A stretch of 64,000 bases of DNA from JAFGFY01 sp964520425. Its GTDB lineage: Bacteria > Desulfobacterota > DSM-4660 > Desulfatiglandales > HGW-15. The notes below the pieces were generated by a model that worked only from the letters and a program-made list of their open reading frames with translations, did no database searches and was not told where the DNA came from. The translations under genes and the position numbers were made by a program. Where the stretch lies: positions 1 through 64,000 of the forward strand of contig CAZFMX010000002.1 in the NCBI GenBank assembly GCA_964520425.1, read 5' to 3'. This document shows, one piece after another, positions 42,004 through 51,663 of the stretch. Every line of letters begins with the position of its first letter. Position 1 is the first letter of the stretch.

Positions 42004-44865
42004 TCATTTACCATTCTTGTCCAGTACCGCCCTTACCTTACTCGCCAGATTCTTCGGTGTAAACGGTTTTTCGATAAACTCCACCCCTCGGGTCAGAATA
42101 CCGTGATCCACAATGGCGTTACTAGTATACCCGGACATGAAAATCACCTTCACACGGGGATGAATTTTTTTCACCATTCCCGCTAGTTCCTTCCCACTCA
42201 TCTTCGGCATCACCACATCGGTTAGAATCAGATCAATCGAGCCGTCGTGGGCTTCGCTAACCCGTAAAGCATTTTCTCCGTTTTCAGCCTCCAGAACTCT
42301 ATATCCATTCTTCTTGAGCGAGTTTCGCGCAAGTTTTCGAACGCTGTCATCATCTTCCACAATCAAAATAGTCTCGGAGCCGCCAAACGCCTCCGCAAAG
42401 AGTTGATCTTCACTTTCCGGATCTACACTCCCCTTTGTCCTAGGAAGATAAACTTTAAATGTGCTGCCCTGCCCCAGCTCAGTGTAAACCCAGATAAATC
42501 CTCCGTTCTGTTTCACAATGCCGTAAATAGTGGAAAGACCCAGACCTGTACCCTTGTCACTCGCCTTAGAGGTAAAGAAAGGCTCAAATATGCGTTCCTG
42601 GGTCTCCCTGTCCATGCCAGTTCCGTTATCGTTTATAGCCAACTTCACATAACTACCGATCTGCCCCGCAACACCATGTTTGCGAAAAAAGTCCTCATCC
42701 AGTTCCACATTAGCCGTCTCAATGATAAGTTTGCCACCCTCGGGCATGGCATCCTTGGCGTTTACCACCAGGTTCATGATGATCTGCTCTATCTGCCCTG
42801 GATCGGCTTCAACGAGCCATAATTCAGGCGCTGCAATCACAGACATCTCAATATCTTCTCCAATAAGTCTGGAAATCATCTTACCCATGTCCGTTATTAC
42901 TTCATTGATATCCATTACCCTTGGCTGAATCAATTGCTTACTGCTAAAGGCCAGAAGTTGACGGGTCAGATCAGCCGCCCTCTCGCCGGCTTTCTTGATA
43001 TCTTGTATATCCTCGAAAAGGGGATCTTTTTCGTGCAGAGTGGTCAGTGCGAGATGGCAGTTACCGATAATCGTCGTAAGAATGTTATTGAAGTCGTGGG
43101 CCACACCACCTGCTAGAGTACCGACGGCCTCCATCTTCTGAGACTGGAAGAGCTGGGCCTGCAATGCATCACGGTCTTTTTCCGCCTCCTTCCGTTGTGT
43201 AATGTCTGTGACAATGCCATCGATTTCTTGAAAAATCCCTTCTTTGAAATGCGATTTCTTGCTGTCGCTAACCCAACGAAGACTTCCGTCCTTTGCAGTG
43301 ATTCTGTATTCATGTACCAATTCAGACGGCTTTTGTATTAATTCCAGGCTTTCACTAAAAAACCTTGCTCTATCACCAGGATGTATCAGCTCAACCCAAT
43401 TCACTTTCCTAGACTCAAATTCATTAACTGTATACCCTGAAATGGATTCACTATTGCTTATGACTTCTGTTGACCAATCTGATTCTGCTCTGTAGACCAT
43501 GCCTATGACATTACTCACTAAAGTCCGGTATTTCTCCTCACTTTCAGCAAGAATATCATCCGCCTCTTTGCGCCCCACTGCAACTGCAAAAAGCTTGGCC
43601 AAATGTGAAACGACCTCCAAATCACTGTCTGAGAAGCCCTCTTTACAGTTTGCCAACGCCAATTGACCGACCAACCTGTCCCCAAGCAGGGCCGGAACGG
43701 ATAGAAAGTTTCTGATTGGAATGTGTCCCGGAGGTAACCCTCCCGATGATTCGTGGTTATCGGGAGTGTTCGTGTAAAAAGCACCTCGCGTGTTGAGTGC
43801 GTGCCCCCACAAATTCGGATATCGTCCGTCAGGGTCCAAGGGAAAAATAAAGCGCCTATCTTTTCCCGATACGTGGCATTCTTTGTCCATCATTTTGGTA
43901 ATCGTGTAACTGATATTCGCGCCGGTCTCTCTATCAATGACTGATACATAACCATGTTCACTACCGGTCAGCAATCTTGCGTATCGGAGAGTAGTATCCG
44001 TAATATCGCTAAGCGCATCGGACATTCCAACCATATTGCTCGACATTCTGGCCAAGGCTCTATTGATCTTCAGTCCGCGTTGAAGCAGCTCTTGCTCCTC
44101 TCTTTGCACGGTTGTGTTCCGCGCATTTACGACGAGACCTTTTGGTTCATTGTTTGGACTTAAATAGGGATAGTAACGGATCTCCATGTATCTTCTTTCG
44201 CCTTCAGGGGAAACAACCCACCTTTCGAAGAAGACATTTTTGCCTTCAAGACACCTTTCGGCATTCGGCCTAATAACGCTTTCAAAGACCTCCTCCCCAA
44301 AAACCTCACTCATGGAATGCCCGATTACCTCGTCCTTGACCAAACCAAACGACTTCGCATACGCATCATTTATAGCCAGATAAGAGAGGTTTTTATCAAT
44401 TAAAGCCAGCATATCGGTGGAGCAGGAGACAATGCTCTCGAACTGGCGAAGCCTTTCCTCCGCCTGCTTGCGTTCTGTGATGTCAGTCCCTGAACTAAGA
44501 TGCCCGATGATGTCTCCTTCTTCATTCCTTAAAAGAGTATTGTGCCACAAGATTAGCCTTTCTTCTCCATGCTTTGTTAACACGGGATTCTCAAAATACT
44601 CTATGGACTCTGTCTTCTCAGAGAGTATCGATTCTGAAACTCCCTTTACTTCATTTTTCAAACTCTCGGGAAGGAAATGATCAAACCAATTCTTTCCAAT
44701 AATCTCCTCCTCCTCGTATTCCAAAATCTCACATCCCCTTTTATTTATTTGTGTGACATTTCCTTCAGCATTGATGGCTATCAACATTACTCCTGCCAAA
44801 TCGAAGTATGCCTGCAAGGTACTCACACGATTTAACAATTCTTCGTAGGACGGTTTTTCGGCCAT
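42004..44865 (-). CDS. Hybrid histidine kinase, PAS-PAS-GAF-PAS-HisKA-ATPase-receiver
   Basis: 953-aa soluble kinase with no membrane helix. PAS domains at about 10-130, 140-260 and 445-565, a GAF domain at about 275-435 (GSEHGYVSVIDRETG), HisKA with GGVAHDFNNILTTIIGN, an ATPase domain (MNLVVNAKDAMPEGG, GTGLGLSTIYG), and a C-terminal receiver (about 835-950, ILTDVVMPKMSG). It probably senses small molecules or redox state in the cytoplasm and phosphorylates the NtrC-type regulator just downstream. Confidence 0.93.
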   Translation of the reverse strand: MAEKPSYEELLNRVSTLQAYFDLAGVMLIAINAEGNVTQINKRGCEILEYEEEEIIGKNWFDHFLPESLKNEVKGVSESILSEKTESIEYFENPVLTKHGEERLILWHNTLLRNEEGDIIGHLSSGTDITERKQAEERLRQFESIVSCSTDMLALIDKNLSYLAINDAYAKSFGLVKDEVIGHSMSEVFGEEVFESVIRPNAERCLEGKNVFFERWVVSPEGERRYMEIRYYPYLSPNNEPKGLVVNARNTTVQREEQELLQRGLKINRALARMSSNMVGMSDALSDITDTTLRYARLLTGSEHGYVSVIDRETGANISYTITKMMDKECHVSGKDRRFIFPLDPDGRYPNLWGHALNTRGAFYTNTPDNHESSGGLPPGHIPIRNFLSVPALLGDRLVGQLALANCKEGFSDSDLEVVSHLAKLFAVAVGRKEADDILAESEEKYRTLVSNVIGMVYRAESDWSTEVISNSESISGYTVNEFESRKVNWVELIHPGDRARFFSESLELIQKPSELVHEYRITAKDGSLRWVSDSKKSHFKEGIFQEIDGIVTDITQRKEAEKDRDALQAQLFQSQKMEAVGTLAGGVAHDFNNILTTIIGNCHLALTTLHEKDPLFEDIQDIKKAGERAADLTRQLLAFSSKQLIQPRVMDINEVITDMGKMISRLIGEDIEMSVIAAPELWLVEADPGQIEQIIMNLVVNAKDAMPEGGKLIIETANVELDEDFFRKHGVAGQIGSYVKLAINDNGTGMDRETQERIFEPFFTSKASDKGTGLGLSTIYGIVKQNGGFIWVYTELGQGSTFKVYLPRTKGSVDPESEDQLFAEAFGGSETILIVEDDDSVRKLARNSLKKNGYRVLEAENGENALRVSEAHDGSIDLILTDVVMPKMSGKELAGMVKKIHPRVKVIFMSGYTSNAIVDHGILTRGVEFIEKPFTPKNLASKVRAVLDKNGK

Positions 44866-45530
44866 TGGACAAGACTCCTATGATACAAAATGCATGAGGT
44901 TGTACCTTCGACTTGATGGTCCATGTACACGAGAACAGACAATCAGAGTTTTGCCGTTTGCGTTTCCCTCTGATTTTAATCGAGAGGATCTGGATAATGC
45001 TCTTTCACGCACTTCGGACAAACCCTTTGATCGGATTTAGCTTTGGAATCTCACTGGTAATGGCAACGATTCTGCCCATACGTATACTCTGGCCATCCTA
45101 AACACTGTGTTTCAAGAGTGTCTTGACGACAAACTAGCCAGATCTCGAATTGTCTTCTTAACGGAATTTCAACTAAAGTAAGACCTGTCGTGGAAGAAGA
45201 ATTATCCTTAATTAAAAATATTATAGTTATAATGAACTAAATCTGTCAATAGACATTTAGAGCTTATCCACCATCGGCGCTCGAAATTGACCAGCCTCGA
45301 AAGAGAAGTCAAGAATATCTATAGGTTCACCGGCAGAAAAGAGGGCTCAGATGAGTGGGGCATTATTACATACCGGCTCAAAAACTAGGATTTTTTAGAC
45401 ACGGTGCTATTCACAATATAGAAGACGAGAGATAAAGGAAGTCTTGGAAGAAAAATAGTGTGGATTGCGCCTTTCGATAGATTAAAAGAAAAGAAAAAAG
45501 GAACATGTGGGGATTATGAGGTATAGAGGT
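44866..45530. other. Gene-free stretch
   Basis: 665 bp between the hybrid kinase and the cysteine-synthase fusion, both on the minus strand. It contains an AT-rich patch near 45205-45245. Short open frames have no ribosome sites. Nothing else was recognised. Confidence 0.4.
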
Positions 45531-47849
45531 TCACTCTTTTTCCCTCCACCAGACAGGTCCCTCTTTTGTGTCTATCACCTCGATACCCATGTCCTTCAGT
45601 TCTTGACGAATCCGATCTGCCGCTGCCCAATTCTTCTTTTTCCTGGCCTCTTCTCTCTCTTTTACCTGTTTCTCCACTTCTTCTGCTGGTTTAGAAGGCT
45701 CTAGATCCAGAATGTCCAGAACCAAGTTAAGTTCCTGAAGTCCCTCTTCCGCCTTCTGTTTGTCCGGAGTTGAGAGACCCTTTTGATCCATGACACAGTT
45801 GACCTCTCGTGTGAACTCGAAAAGCGATGCCAGGGCGAGAGCCATGTTCAGGTCATCGTCCATAGCTTCGATAAACTTATGTTTCAGATTGTAGAGCAGT
45901 TGATCCATCTCCGGGTGATGGCCACCGGGAGAGGAGGACCGGAGCTTTTCGACAAACAGGTCCAGATGTACGACCGTATTCTTGGCTGCATTGAGGCTTG
46001 ACCAAGAAAAAGATATGGGTTTTCGATAATGACGGTTAAGAAGCCAAAATCGGATCACCCTTCCGGTGTAACCTTGCTCCAGGATTCGCCTAATGGTATA
46101 GTCATCGTGATCGGAACCATGGGATGGCTTTTTCCCTTCAACCATCACCAGCTCATTGTGAAGCCAATAATGGGCAGGCGGTTTCCCGGTGACCGCCTCG
46201 CTGATGGCGATACTGTTTTCATGATGTGGAAAGATCAGGTCAGATCCACTCATATGTATATCATAGGTATCTCCCAGGAGCTTCATTGCCATGGCCGGGC
46301 ATTCCAGGTGCCAGCTCGGCCGGATGTTTCCCCACTTGGTCTTGTAGAATATGCCTTTCTTCAGTTCATGGAGAGTGGCTCTCTTGAGAAGGGTAAAGTC
46401 CCGGGGATTCTCTTTTTCATATTCTTCCAGATCCACTGTCTTTCCCAAACGAATCTTGTCAAGGTCTATCTTGGAAAGCTTCCCATAATCTGCGAATCGA
46501 GATATGTCGAAATACACAGATCGCAATTTTTCATAGGCGTATCCCTTGTCCATGAGTTTCTGGGCTACTCTGATCATGTCCTCCACATACTCGCTGGCCT
46601 TGGGATACTCTGAAGCCCTCTTGATTCTCAGGATATCTAGGTCTCTTAGGAACTCCTGATAGAAACCTTCTGTAAAATCCTTGAGGGATTGGCCTGCCTT
46701 ATCTGCCCCTTCTATAGTACGATCATCCAGATCCGTTACATTCATGATGTGGGTGACATTAAACCCCTTGAACTCCAGATAGCGCCTTAATACATCTGAA
46801 AAGACAAGACGTCGGCTTTGCCCAATATGAATCAACTGGCAGAGAGTGGGGCCACACGTATAGATCTTAATCCTTTTTTCAAGAATCGGGACAAACTCCT
46901 CTTTTTTTCGCGTCATCGTGTTGTATAGGCTTATTCCCGATTTTTCTTTGGCCACAAAAAGTGGGGTACTGAGATACCTCTCTCCTCCATCAGGCAGAAT
47001 GACAACGATCCGGCCTTGTTTCATTTCCTTGGCAATCTTCAGGGAAATGGCCATGGCCGCTCCCGAGCTCATGCCCACAAACATCCCCTCTTCTTTGGCC
47101 AACATCCTGGCCATGTGATAGGCCTCTTCGTCTTCAATATTGATTATCTGATCCGCCCGGCTCTTTTCAAATATCCCAGGGCAGTAGGATTCCTTCATGT
47201 TTTTCAGGCCTTGGATCTTATGCCCCAGGTAGGGCTCCACACCCACGATTTCCACTGACGGTTTAAGCTCCTTGAAGCGTCTTGAAAGCCCCATTAGAGT
47301 CCCTGTGGTTCCCATGGTGGCAACAATCACATCCAGATTCCCGTTGGTCTGCTCCCAAATTTCCGATGCCGTCCCATAATAATGGGCTCTCCAATTTGCT
47401 TCATTGTTGAATTGGTCGGCCAGCCAATATTTCTCGGGTTCTTCCCGAATCAGATTGTAGACAAACTCAATGGCCCCGTCTGTCCCCAGATGAGTAGGTG
47501 TAAAGACTAAATCCGCGCCCATAGCTCGCAGGACCTTTTTTCGCTCTTCACTGACCGCCTCAGACATGACCAAAAGGATCCGGTACCCCTTGACCGCTGC
47601 GATGAGAGACAGCCCAATCCCAGTATTCCCGCTGGTAGCCTCAAGGATAACCTTCTCCTTTGTCAGCTGTCCCCTCCTTTCCCCTTCCTCAATCATATTT
47701 AGGGCGGGTCGGTCTTTGATGGAGCCACCCGGGTTGAAAGACTCCAGTTTTGCCAAAATTTGGACATCCTTGTTAGAGTTCAGCCGTTTGATGGGAACCA
47801 GCGGTGTCCCGCCAATATGGTCAAGGATATTTCCTAGCTTCTTTGCCAT
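45531..47849 (-). CDS. Cysteine synthase fused to cysteinyl-tRNA-synthetase-like protein
   Basis: 772-aa fusion. Residues 1-300 are a PLP-dependent cysteine synthase (CysK/CysM group): Lys45 in GGSIKDRP, TSGNTG (72-77), GTTGTLMG and PDGGERYLSTPLF. From about 305 a full-length class I cysteinyl-tRNA synthetase follows, with zinc ligands Cys333, Cys518, His543 or His544, and Glu545, plus the C-terminal helical domain to the end. Both class I signature motifs are altered: HIGH is HIGQ (342-345), and KMSKS is replaced by KKPSHGS (574-580). A normal aminoacylation role is therefore doubtful. GGAGAG precedes the ATG. Alternatives are cysteine channelling to tRNA, cysteine persulfide or cysteine-ligase chemistry. 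Confidence 0.88.
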   Translation of the reverse strand: MAKKLGNILDHIGGTPLVPIKRLNSNKDVQILAKLESFNPGGSIKDRPALNMIEEGERRGQLTKEKVILEATSGNTGIGLSLIAAVKGYRILLVMSEAVSEERKKVLRAMGADLVFTPTHLGTDGAIEFVYNLIREEPEKYWLADQFNNEANWRAHYYGTASEIWEQTNGNLDVIVATMGTTGTLMGLSRRFKELKPSVEIVGVEPYLGHKIQGLKNMKESYCPGIFEKSRADQIINIEDEEAYHMARMLAKEEGMFVGMSSGAAMAISLKIAKEMKQGRIVVILPDGGERYLSTPLFVAKEKSGISLYNTMTRKKEEFVPILEKRIKIYTCGPTLCQLIHIGQSRRLVFSDVLRRYLEFKGFNVTHIMNVTDLDDRTIEGADKAGQSLKDFTEGFYQEFLRDLDILRIKRASEYPKASEYVEDMIRVAQKLMDKGYAYEKLRSVYFDISRFADYGKLSKIDLDKIRLGKTVDLEEYEKENPRDFTLLKRATLHELKKGIFYKTKWGNIRPSWHLECPAMAMKLLGDTYDIHMSGSDLIFPHHENSIAISEAVTGKPPAHYWLHNELVMVEGKKPSHGSDHDDYTIRRILEQGYTGRVIRFWLLNRHYRKPISFSWSSLNAAKNTVVHLDLFVEKLRSSSPGGHHPEMDQLLYNLKHKFIEAMDDDLNMALALASLFEFTREVNCVMDQKGLSTPDKQKAEEGLQELNLVLDILDLEPSKPAEEVEKQVKEREEARKKKNWAAADRIRQELKDMGIEVIDTKEGPVWWREKE

Positions 47850-48172
47850 GGGTTTCTCTCCGCGACTGTTGCAAAAGAGGCGATTCTGTAGAGTTATAAT
47901 AATAACCCCTTCTTTGCAATAGTGAATTTATCTTAGTTTCCGTCCTGCGTGAACCAAGGTCCACTGCGATACTCTCTTTCTCTCACATTCGCTCGGTCGC
48001 CAGGCACTGAGATGACAGAGGTCATAGAGGACACAGACGGGTCTGACGTCCAAAGGCGCTCCTGACAGGAGCCCTCCCTTGCAGCTCTTCGCCTCAAACC
48101 ACTGAAAAGAAAACGACGAAGGAAATAATTCTTGGACTCAGAATCTAAAACACGCTAAGTGGCTACAATCCC
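47850..48172. other. Divergent intergenic region
   Basis: Region between the fusion gene (minus) and the epimerase (plus). It contains a short hairpin GCTCCTGACAGGAGC near 48057-48073 with no T-run. No gene was recognised. Confidence 0.4.
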
Positions 48173-48202
48173 TTGACTTTCATATTATAATAGCAATAAT
48201 AC
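48173..48202 (+). promoter_or_regulatory. Sigma70-type promoter of the epimerase gene
   Basis: TTGACT (48173-48178), 18-nt spacer, TAATAC (48197-48202), 46 nt before the ATG at 48248. Confidence 0.5.
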
Positions 48203-48247
48203 AGCCATTCGAGATTTGTCAGACTACTTTTAACGGGAGGGTTTTTC

Positions 48248-49207
48248 ATGAAGATCATGGTAAGCGGAGGAGCGGGGTTTATCGGGTCCAATGTGGTAGA
48301 CACGTATGTACGGGCAGGATATCAGGTGGCAGTAGTGGACGACCTTTCCAGCGGCAAGAAGGAAAATGTCCATCCGGAGGCGAATTTTTACGAGACGGAC
48401 ATCCGTTCCGAGGAGATGGACGGCATCTTCGAACTTGAGCGTCCCGATGTCTTGAACCACCACGCCGCACAGATCAGTGTCCCAGCATCCGTCTCTGATC
48501 CACTCTTGGACGCAGATATCAACATAAAAGGTTTTCTAAATCTTCTAGAAAAGGCTGTAAAATATCGAGTCAAAAAATGTATCTTTATCTCATCCGGAGG
48601 AGCCATCTATGGTGAGGCCGATGAATATCCCACCTCCGAAACCTATCTGCCCAAACCCCTTTCGCCATACGCAGTTGCCAAATTCGCATCCGAGTACTAT
48701 CTTGCCTATTACAAACACCAGTATGGCCTTAGTTTTACAACCCTGCGATATGCCAATGTCTATGGCCCACGCCAAATACCCCATGGGGAGGCAGGGGTCG
48801 TGGCCATTTTCATGAATAATCTCCTTAATAGGAAGCCCTGCACTCTCAATCATTTCCCTGAAGATCCCAAGGGCATGATCCGGGATTACTGTTATGTGGG
48901 CGATGTGGCGGAGGCAAGCCTACTGGCCCTGAACAAAGGAAATGGTGATTTCTTCAATATCGGGACCGGTATAGAGACAAAGACGTTGGGGCTTTATCGG
49001 ATCATCTATGAGACTGTTCGGGAAATACGTCCTGATTTGCCCGAGGAACTGGCCGTGCCGGCGACAGCGTTGGCCCGACCGGGTGATGTGAAACGGAGTT
49101 GTCTCAAGGTAGAAAAGGCCGAAAATGGACTGGGTTGGCACCCCAAAACTGACCTGAGAGAAGGGATTCGGCAAACCCTTAAGTGGTGGGCTGGTGCATT
49201 CGAGTAA
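48248..49207 (+). CDS. NAD-dependent UDP-glucose 4-epimerase-type protein
   Basis: 319-aa extended SDR: GGAGFIGSN nucleotide motif at residues 7-15, DDLSSG, catalytic Ser/Tyr/Lys in SSGGAIYGE and YAVAK, and YANVYGPRQ for substrate binding. The family interconverts UDP-glucose/galactose or related sugars for lipopolysaccharide. GGGAGG precedes the start. A second epimerase lies beyond groESL (51664), but with a different specificity signature. The exact sugar is not decidable from sequence alone. Confidence 0.85.
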   Translation: MKIMVSGGAGFIGSNVVDTYVRAGYQVAVVDDLSSGKKENVHPEANFYETDIRSEEMDGIFELERPDVLNHHAAQISVPASVSDPLLDADINIKGFLNLLEKAVKYRVKKCIFISSGGAIYGEADEYPTSETYLPKPLSPYAVAKFASEYYLAYYKHQYGLSFTTLRYANVYGPRQIPHGEAGVVAIFMNNLLNRKPCTLNHFPEDPKGMIRDYCYVGDVAEASLLALNKGNGDFFNIGTGIETKTLGLYRIIYETVREIRPDLPEELAVPATALARPGDVKRSCLKVEKAENGLGWHPKTDLREGIRQTLKWWAGAFE

Positions 49208-49542
49208 TGGATATTCCAGGGGTTGAATAGAAACGTGAAAGAGGAATAGTAGTTTTTTCTTGCCCCCTCTTGACATTTCCAATGGAATTATTAGCTTTTT
49301 CCAGTCTTAGACCTGAAGGCGGGAAGAGATCTATCCGCCACATAAAATTGAATATATATACCTCCCTAAGGTAAATACCCCCGTAAATCCATGGCCTTCA
49401 CAAGCCCCTGTTTTCGGGACATCATTTAGACTGACGGGGATAACCGTTTAGCGGTGACAGTTTATTGAAGGAGTTGAAGATTTGTCTTTTTGTTTCAATA
49501 AAACCCACATTTTATTACTGACATCAGGAGGAGATATCGAAA
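49208..49542. other. Leader region of groESL
   Basis: 335 bp. A TTGACA at 49270-49275 is followed by no good -10. No CIRCE element (TTAGCACTC inverted repeat) is present, so HrcA control is not indicated. An imperfect palindrome GGCGG ... CCGCC around a GAGATCT centre lies near 49318-49340. Confidence 0.4.
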
Positions 49543-49830
49543 ATGAAGATCAAACCATTGCATGACCGAGTTATTGTATCCAGAATTGAGGAGCAAGAGA
49601 CAACCAAAGGGGGTATCATTATCCCGGATACCGCAAAAGAAAAACCTGCCGAGGGGAAGATCACGGCCGTGGGCGACGGCAAAACCCTTGAAAACGGCGA
49701 AAAGCAAGCTCTTGTAGTCAAAGTAGGTGATCGGGTCCTGTTCGGGAAGTATGCCGGAACCGAAATCACCATAGACGGAGAAGAACAGCTGATCATGAGA
49801 GAAGACGACATCATTGCTATCGTGGAATAA
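49543..49830 (+). CDS. groES: Co-chaperonin GroES
   Basis: 95 aa, the usual length. MKIKPLHDRVIVSRIEEQE, a mobile loop with TTKGGIIIPDTAKEKP and the C-terminal DDIIAIVE are typical. It caps the GroEL ring. GGAGG lies before the ATG, and groEL follows after 65 nt. Confidence 0.97.
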   Translation: MKIKPLHDRVIVSRIEEQETTKGGIIIPDTAKEKPAEGKITAVGDGKTLENGEKQALVVKVGDRVLFGKYAGTEITIDGEEQLIMREDDIIAIVE

Positions 49831-49895
49831 GCTGCATGATGGCCCAATTAAAACCCGATTACTATTAATACTACAATCTAAGGAGGAGATGGAAC

Positions 49896-51548
49896 ATGGC
49901 AAAAGAGATTAAATACGGCCAAAAGGCCAGGGAATCTATTGTTAATGGGATAGACACCCTTGCTAACGCGGTCAAGGTGACCCTGGGACCCAAAGGTCGG
50001 AATGTAGTTTTGGACAAGTCTTTTGGATCACCAAATATCACCAAGGACGGCGTGACAGTGGCCAAAGAGATCGATTTGGATGACAAGTTTGAAAACATGG
50101 GCGCCCAGATGGTCAAAGAAGTCGCTTCTAAGACATCCGACGTGGCGGGCGATGGCACCACCACGGCGACTGTTCTGGCACAATCCATCTACAAAGAGGG
50201 AGCAAAGCTGGTAGCCGCCGGCGTAAATCCCATGGCCATTAAACGAGGGATCGAAAAGGCCGTGGAAGCCTGCATTAATGAATTGAAGAAGATTTCAAAG
50301 CCGACCAAGGATCAGGAAGAGATAGCCCAGGTCGGAACCATCTCTGCAAACAATGATTCCACCATCGGTAATATCATCGCCGAAGCGATGAATAAGGTCG
50401 GCAAGGAAGGGGTCATTACAGTAGAGGAAGCCAAGAGCATGGAGACCACCCTTGAGATCGTCGAGGGAATGCAGTTTGATCGTGGTTATCTCTCACCCTA
50501 TTTTGTGACGGATCCCGAGAAGATGGAGACGACCCTAAGCGAACCCTATATTCTACTCAATGAGAAAAAAATCAGCACTATGAAAGACCTGGTTCCCATC
50601 CTTGAGCAAATCGCCAAAATGGGACGGCCGTTGCTGATCATCGCTGAAGATGTGGACGGGGAGGCCCTGGCTACCCTGGTAGTCAACAAGCTGAGAGGGA
50701 CTCTTCAGTGTTGTGCCGTCAAGGCTCCGGGTTTTGGCGATAGAAGAAAGGCCATGCTGGAGGATATCGCCATTCTGACCGGCGGTAAGGTCATTTCAGA
50801 GGATTTGGGACTGAAACTGGAAAACGTCAGTATCAATGATCTTGGTACGGCCAAGACCATCAACATAGATAAGGACAACACAACCATCATTGATGGAGCA
50901 GGCAAGCGAGCAGACCTGGAAGGACGGGTCAAACAGCTCAGGGTTCAGATTGATGAGACCACCTCGGACTATGATCGTGAAAAGCTCCAGGAAAGGCTGG
51001 CCAAGTTGATCGGCGGCGTGGCGGTCATCAATGTCGGGGCAGCCACGGAAACGGAGATGAAAGAGAAAAAGGCCCGAGTGGAAGACGCCCTTAATGCCAC
51101 CCGAGCAGCAGTCGAAGAAGGGATCGTTCCTGGAGGGGGAGTTGCCTTGCTGAGAAGTCTGAAAGCCCTTGAAAAGATAGATCTTGAAGGAGAGGAGCAG
51201 ACCGGTGTCAAGTTGGTTCTGAGGGCTTTGGAAGAACCCGCACGCCAGATCGCAAATAATGCGGGTGCCGAGGGCTCTATTGTAGTGGAAAGGGTAAAAG
51301 CAGAAAAGGGCTCAATCGGCTATAACGCGGAGAAAGGGGAGTTTGAAGATCTGATGAAGTCAGGGATTATAGATCCTACCAAGGTCGTAAGATTTGCCCT
51401 TCAAAATGCCTCGTCCGTTGCAGCGCTCCTCTTAACCACCGAAGCCATGATTACCGAAAAACCAGAAGAGAAGGCTGACATGCCCGCCATGGGTGGCGGT
51501 GGTATGGGCGGTATGGGCGGTATGGGTGGTATGGGTGGTATGATGTAG
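49896..51548 (+). CDS. groEL: Chaperonin GroEL
   Basis: 550 aa, full length. MAKEIKYGQKARESIVNGID, the ATP loop GDGTTTATVLA, PGGGVALLR near residue 415 and the C-terminal Gly-Gly-Met repeats mark a class I chaperonin with all standard parts. It folds proteins in the GroES-capped ring. AGGAGG precedes the start and a strong terminator follows. Confidence 0.98.
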   Translation: MAKEIKYGQKARESIVNGIDTLANAVKVTLGPKGRNVVLDKSFGSPNITKDGVTVAKEIDLDDKFENMGAQMVKEVASKTSDVAGDGTTTATVLAQSIYKEGAKLVAAGVNPMAIKRGIEKAVEACINELKKISKPTKDQEEIAQVGTISANNDSTIGNIIAEAMNKVGKEGVITVEEAKSMETTLEIVEGMQFDRGYLSPYFVTDPEKMETTLSEPYILLNEKKISTMKDLVPILEQIAKMGRPLLIIAEDVDGEALATLVVNKLRGTLQCCAVKAPGFGDRRKAMLEDIAILTGGKVISEDLGLKLENVSINDLGTAKTINIDKDNTTIIDGAGKRADLEGRVKQLRVQIDETTSDYDREKLQERLAKLIGGVAVINVGAATETEMKEKKARVEDALNATRAAVEEGIVPGGGVALLRSLKALEKIDLEGEEQTGVKLVLRALEEPARQIANNAGAEGSIVVERVKAEKGSIGYNAEKGEFEDLMKSGIIDPTKVVRFALQNASSVAALLLTTEAMITEKPEEKADMPAMGGGGMGGMGGMGGMGGMM

Positions 51549-51599
51549 TACCCTTGACGCATAGACCGCTGGACAAAATCCAAACCGTATTGTAAAATT

Positions 51600-51641
51600 A
51601 GATTGTATCTGGAAGGACACTTCCGGGTACAATCTTTTTTT
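51600..51641 (+). terminator. Rho-independent terminator of groESL
   Basis: A 16-bp stem with only G-T wobbles (51600-51615 with 51620-51635), loop GACA, followed by seven T. It begins about 50 nt after the groEL stop. Confidence 0.9.
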
Positions 51642-51663
51642 GTTAAAAAAAGGAAGGAATTCT

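Noticed and set aside
46029..46613. 194-codon open frame antisense to the CysK-CysRS fusion
   Set aside because: The minus-strand frame has strong family motifs throughout; this one has none.
49208..49542. CIRCE operator before groESL
   Set aside because: The TTAGCACTC/GAGTGCTAA inverted repeat is absent.
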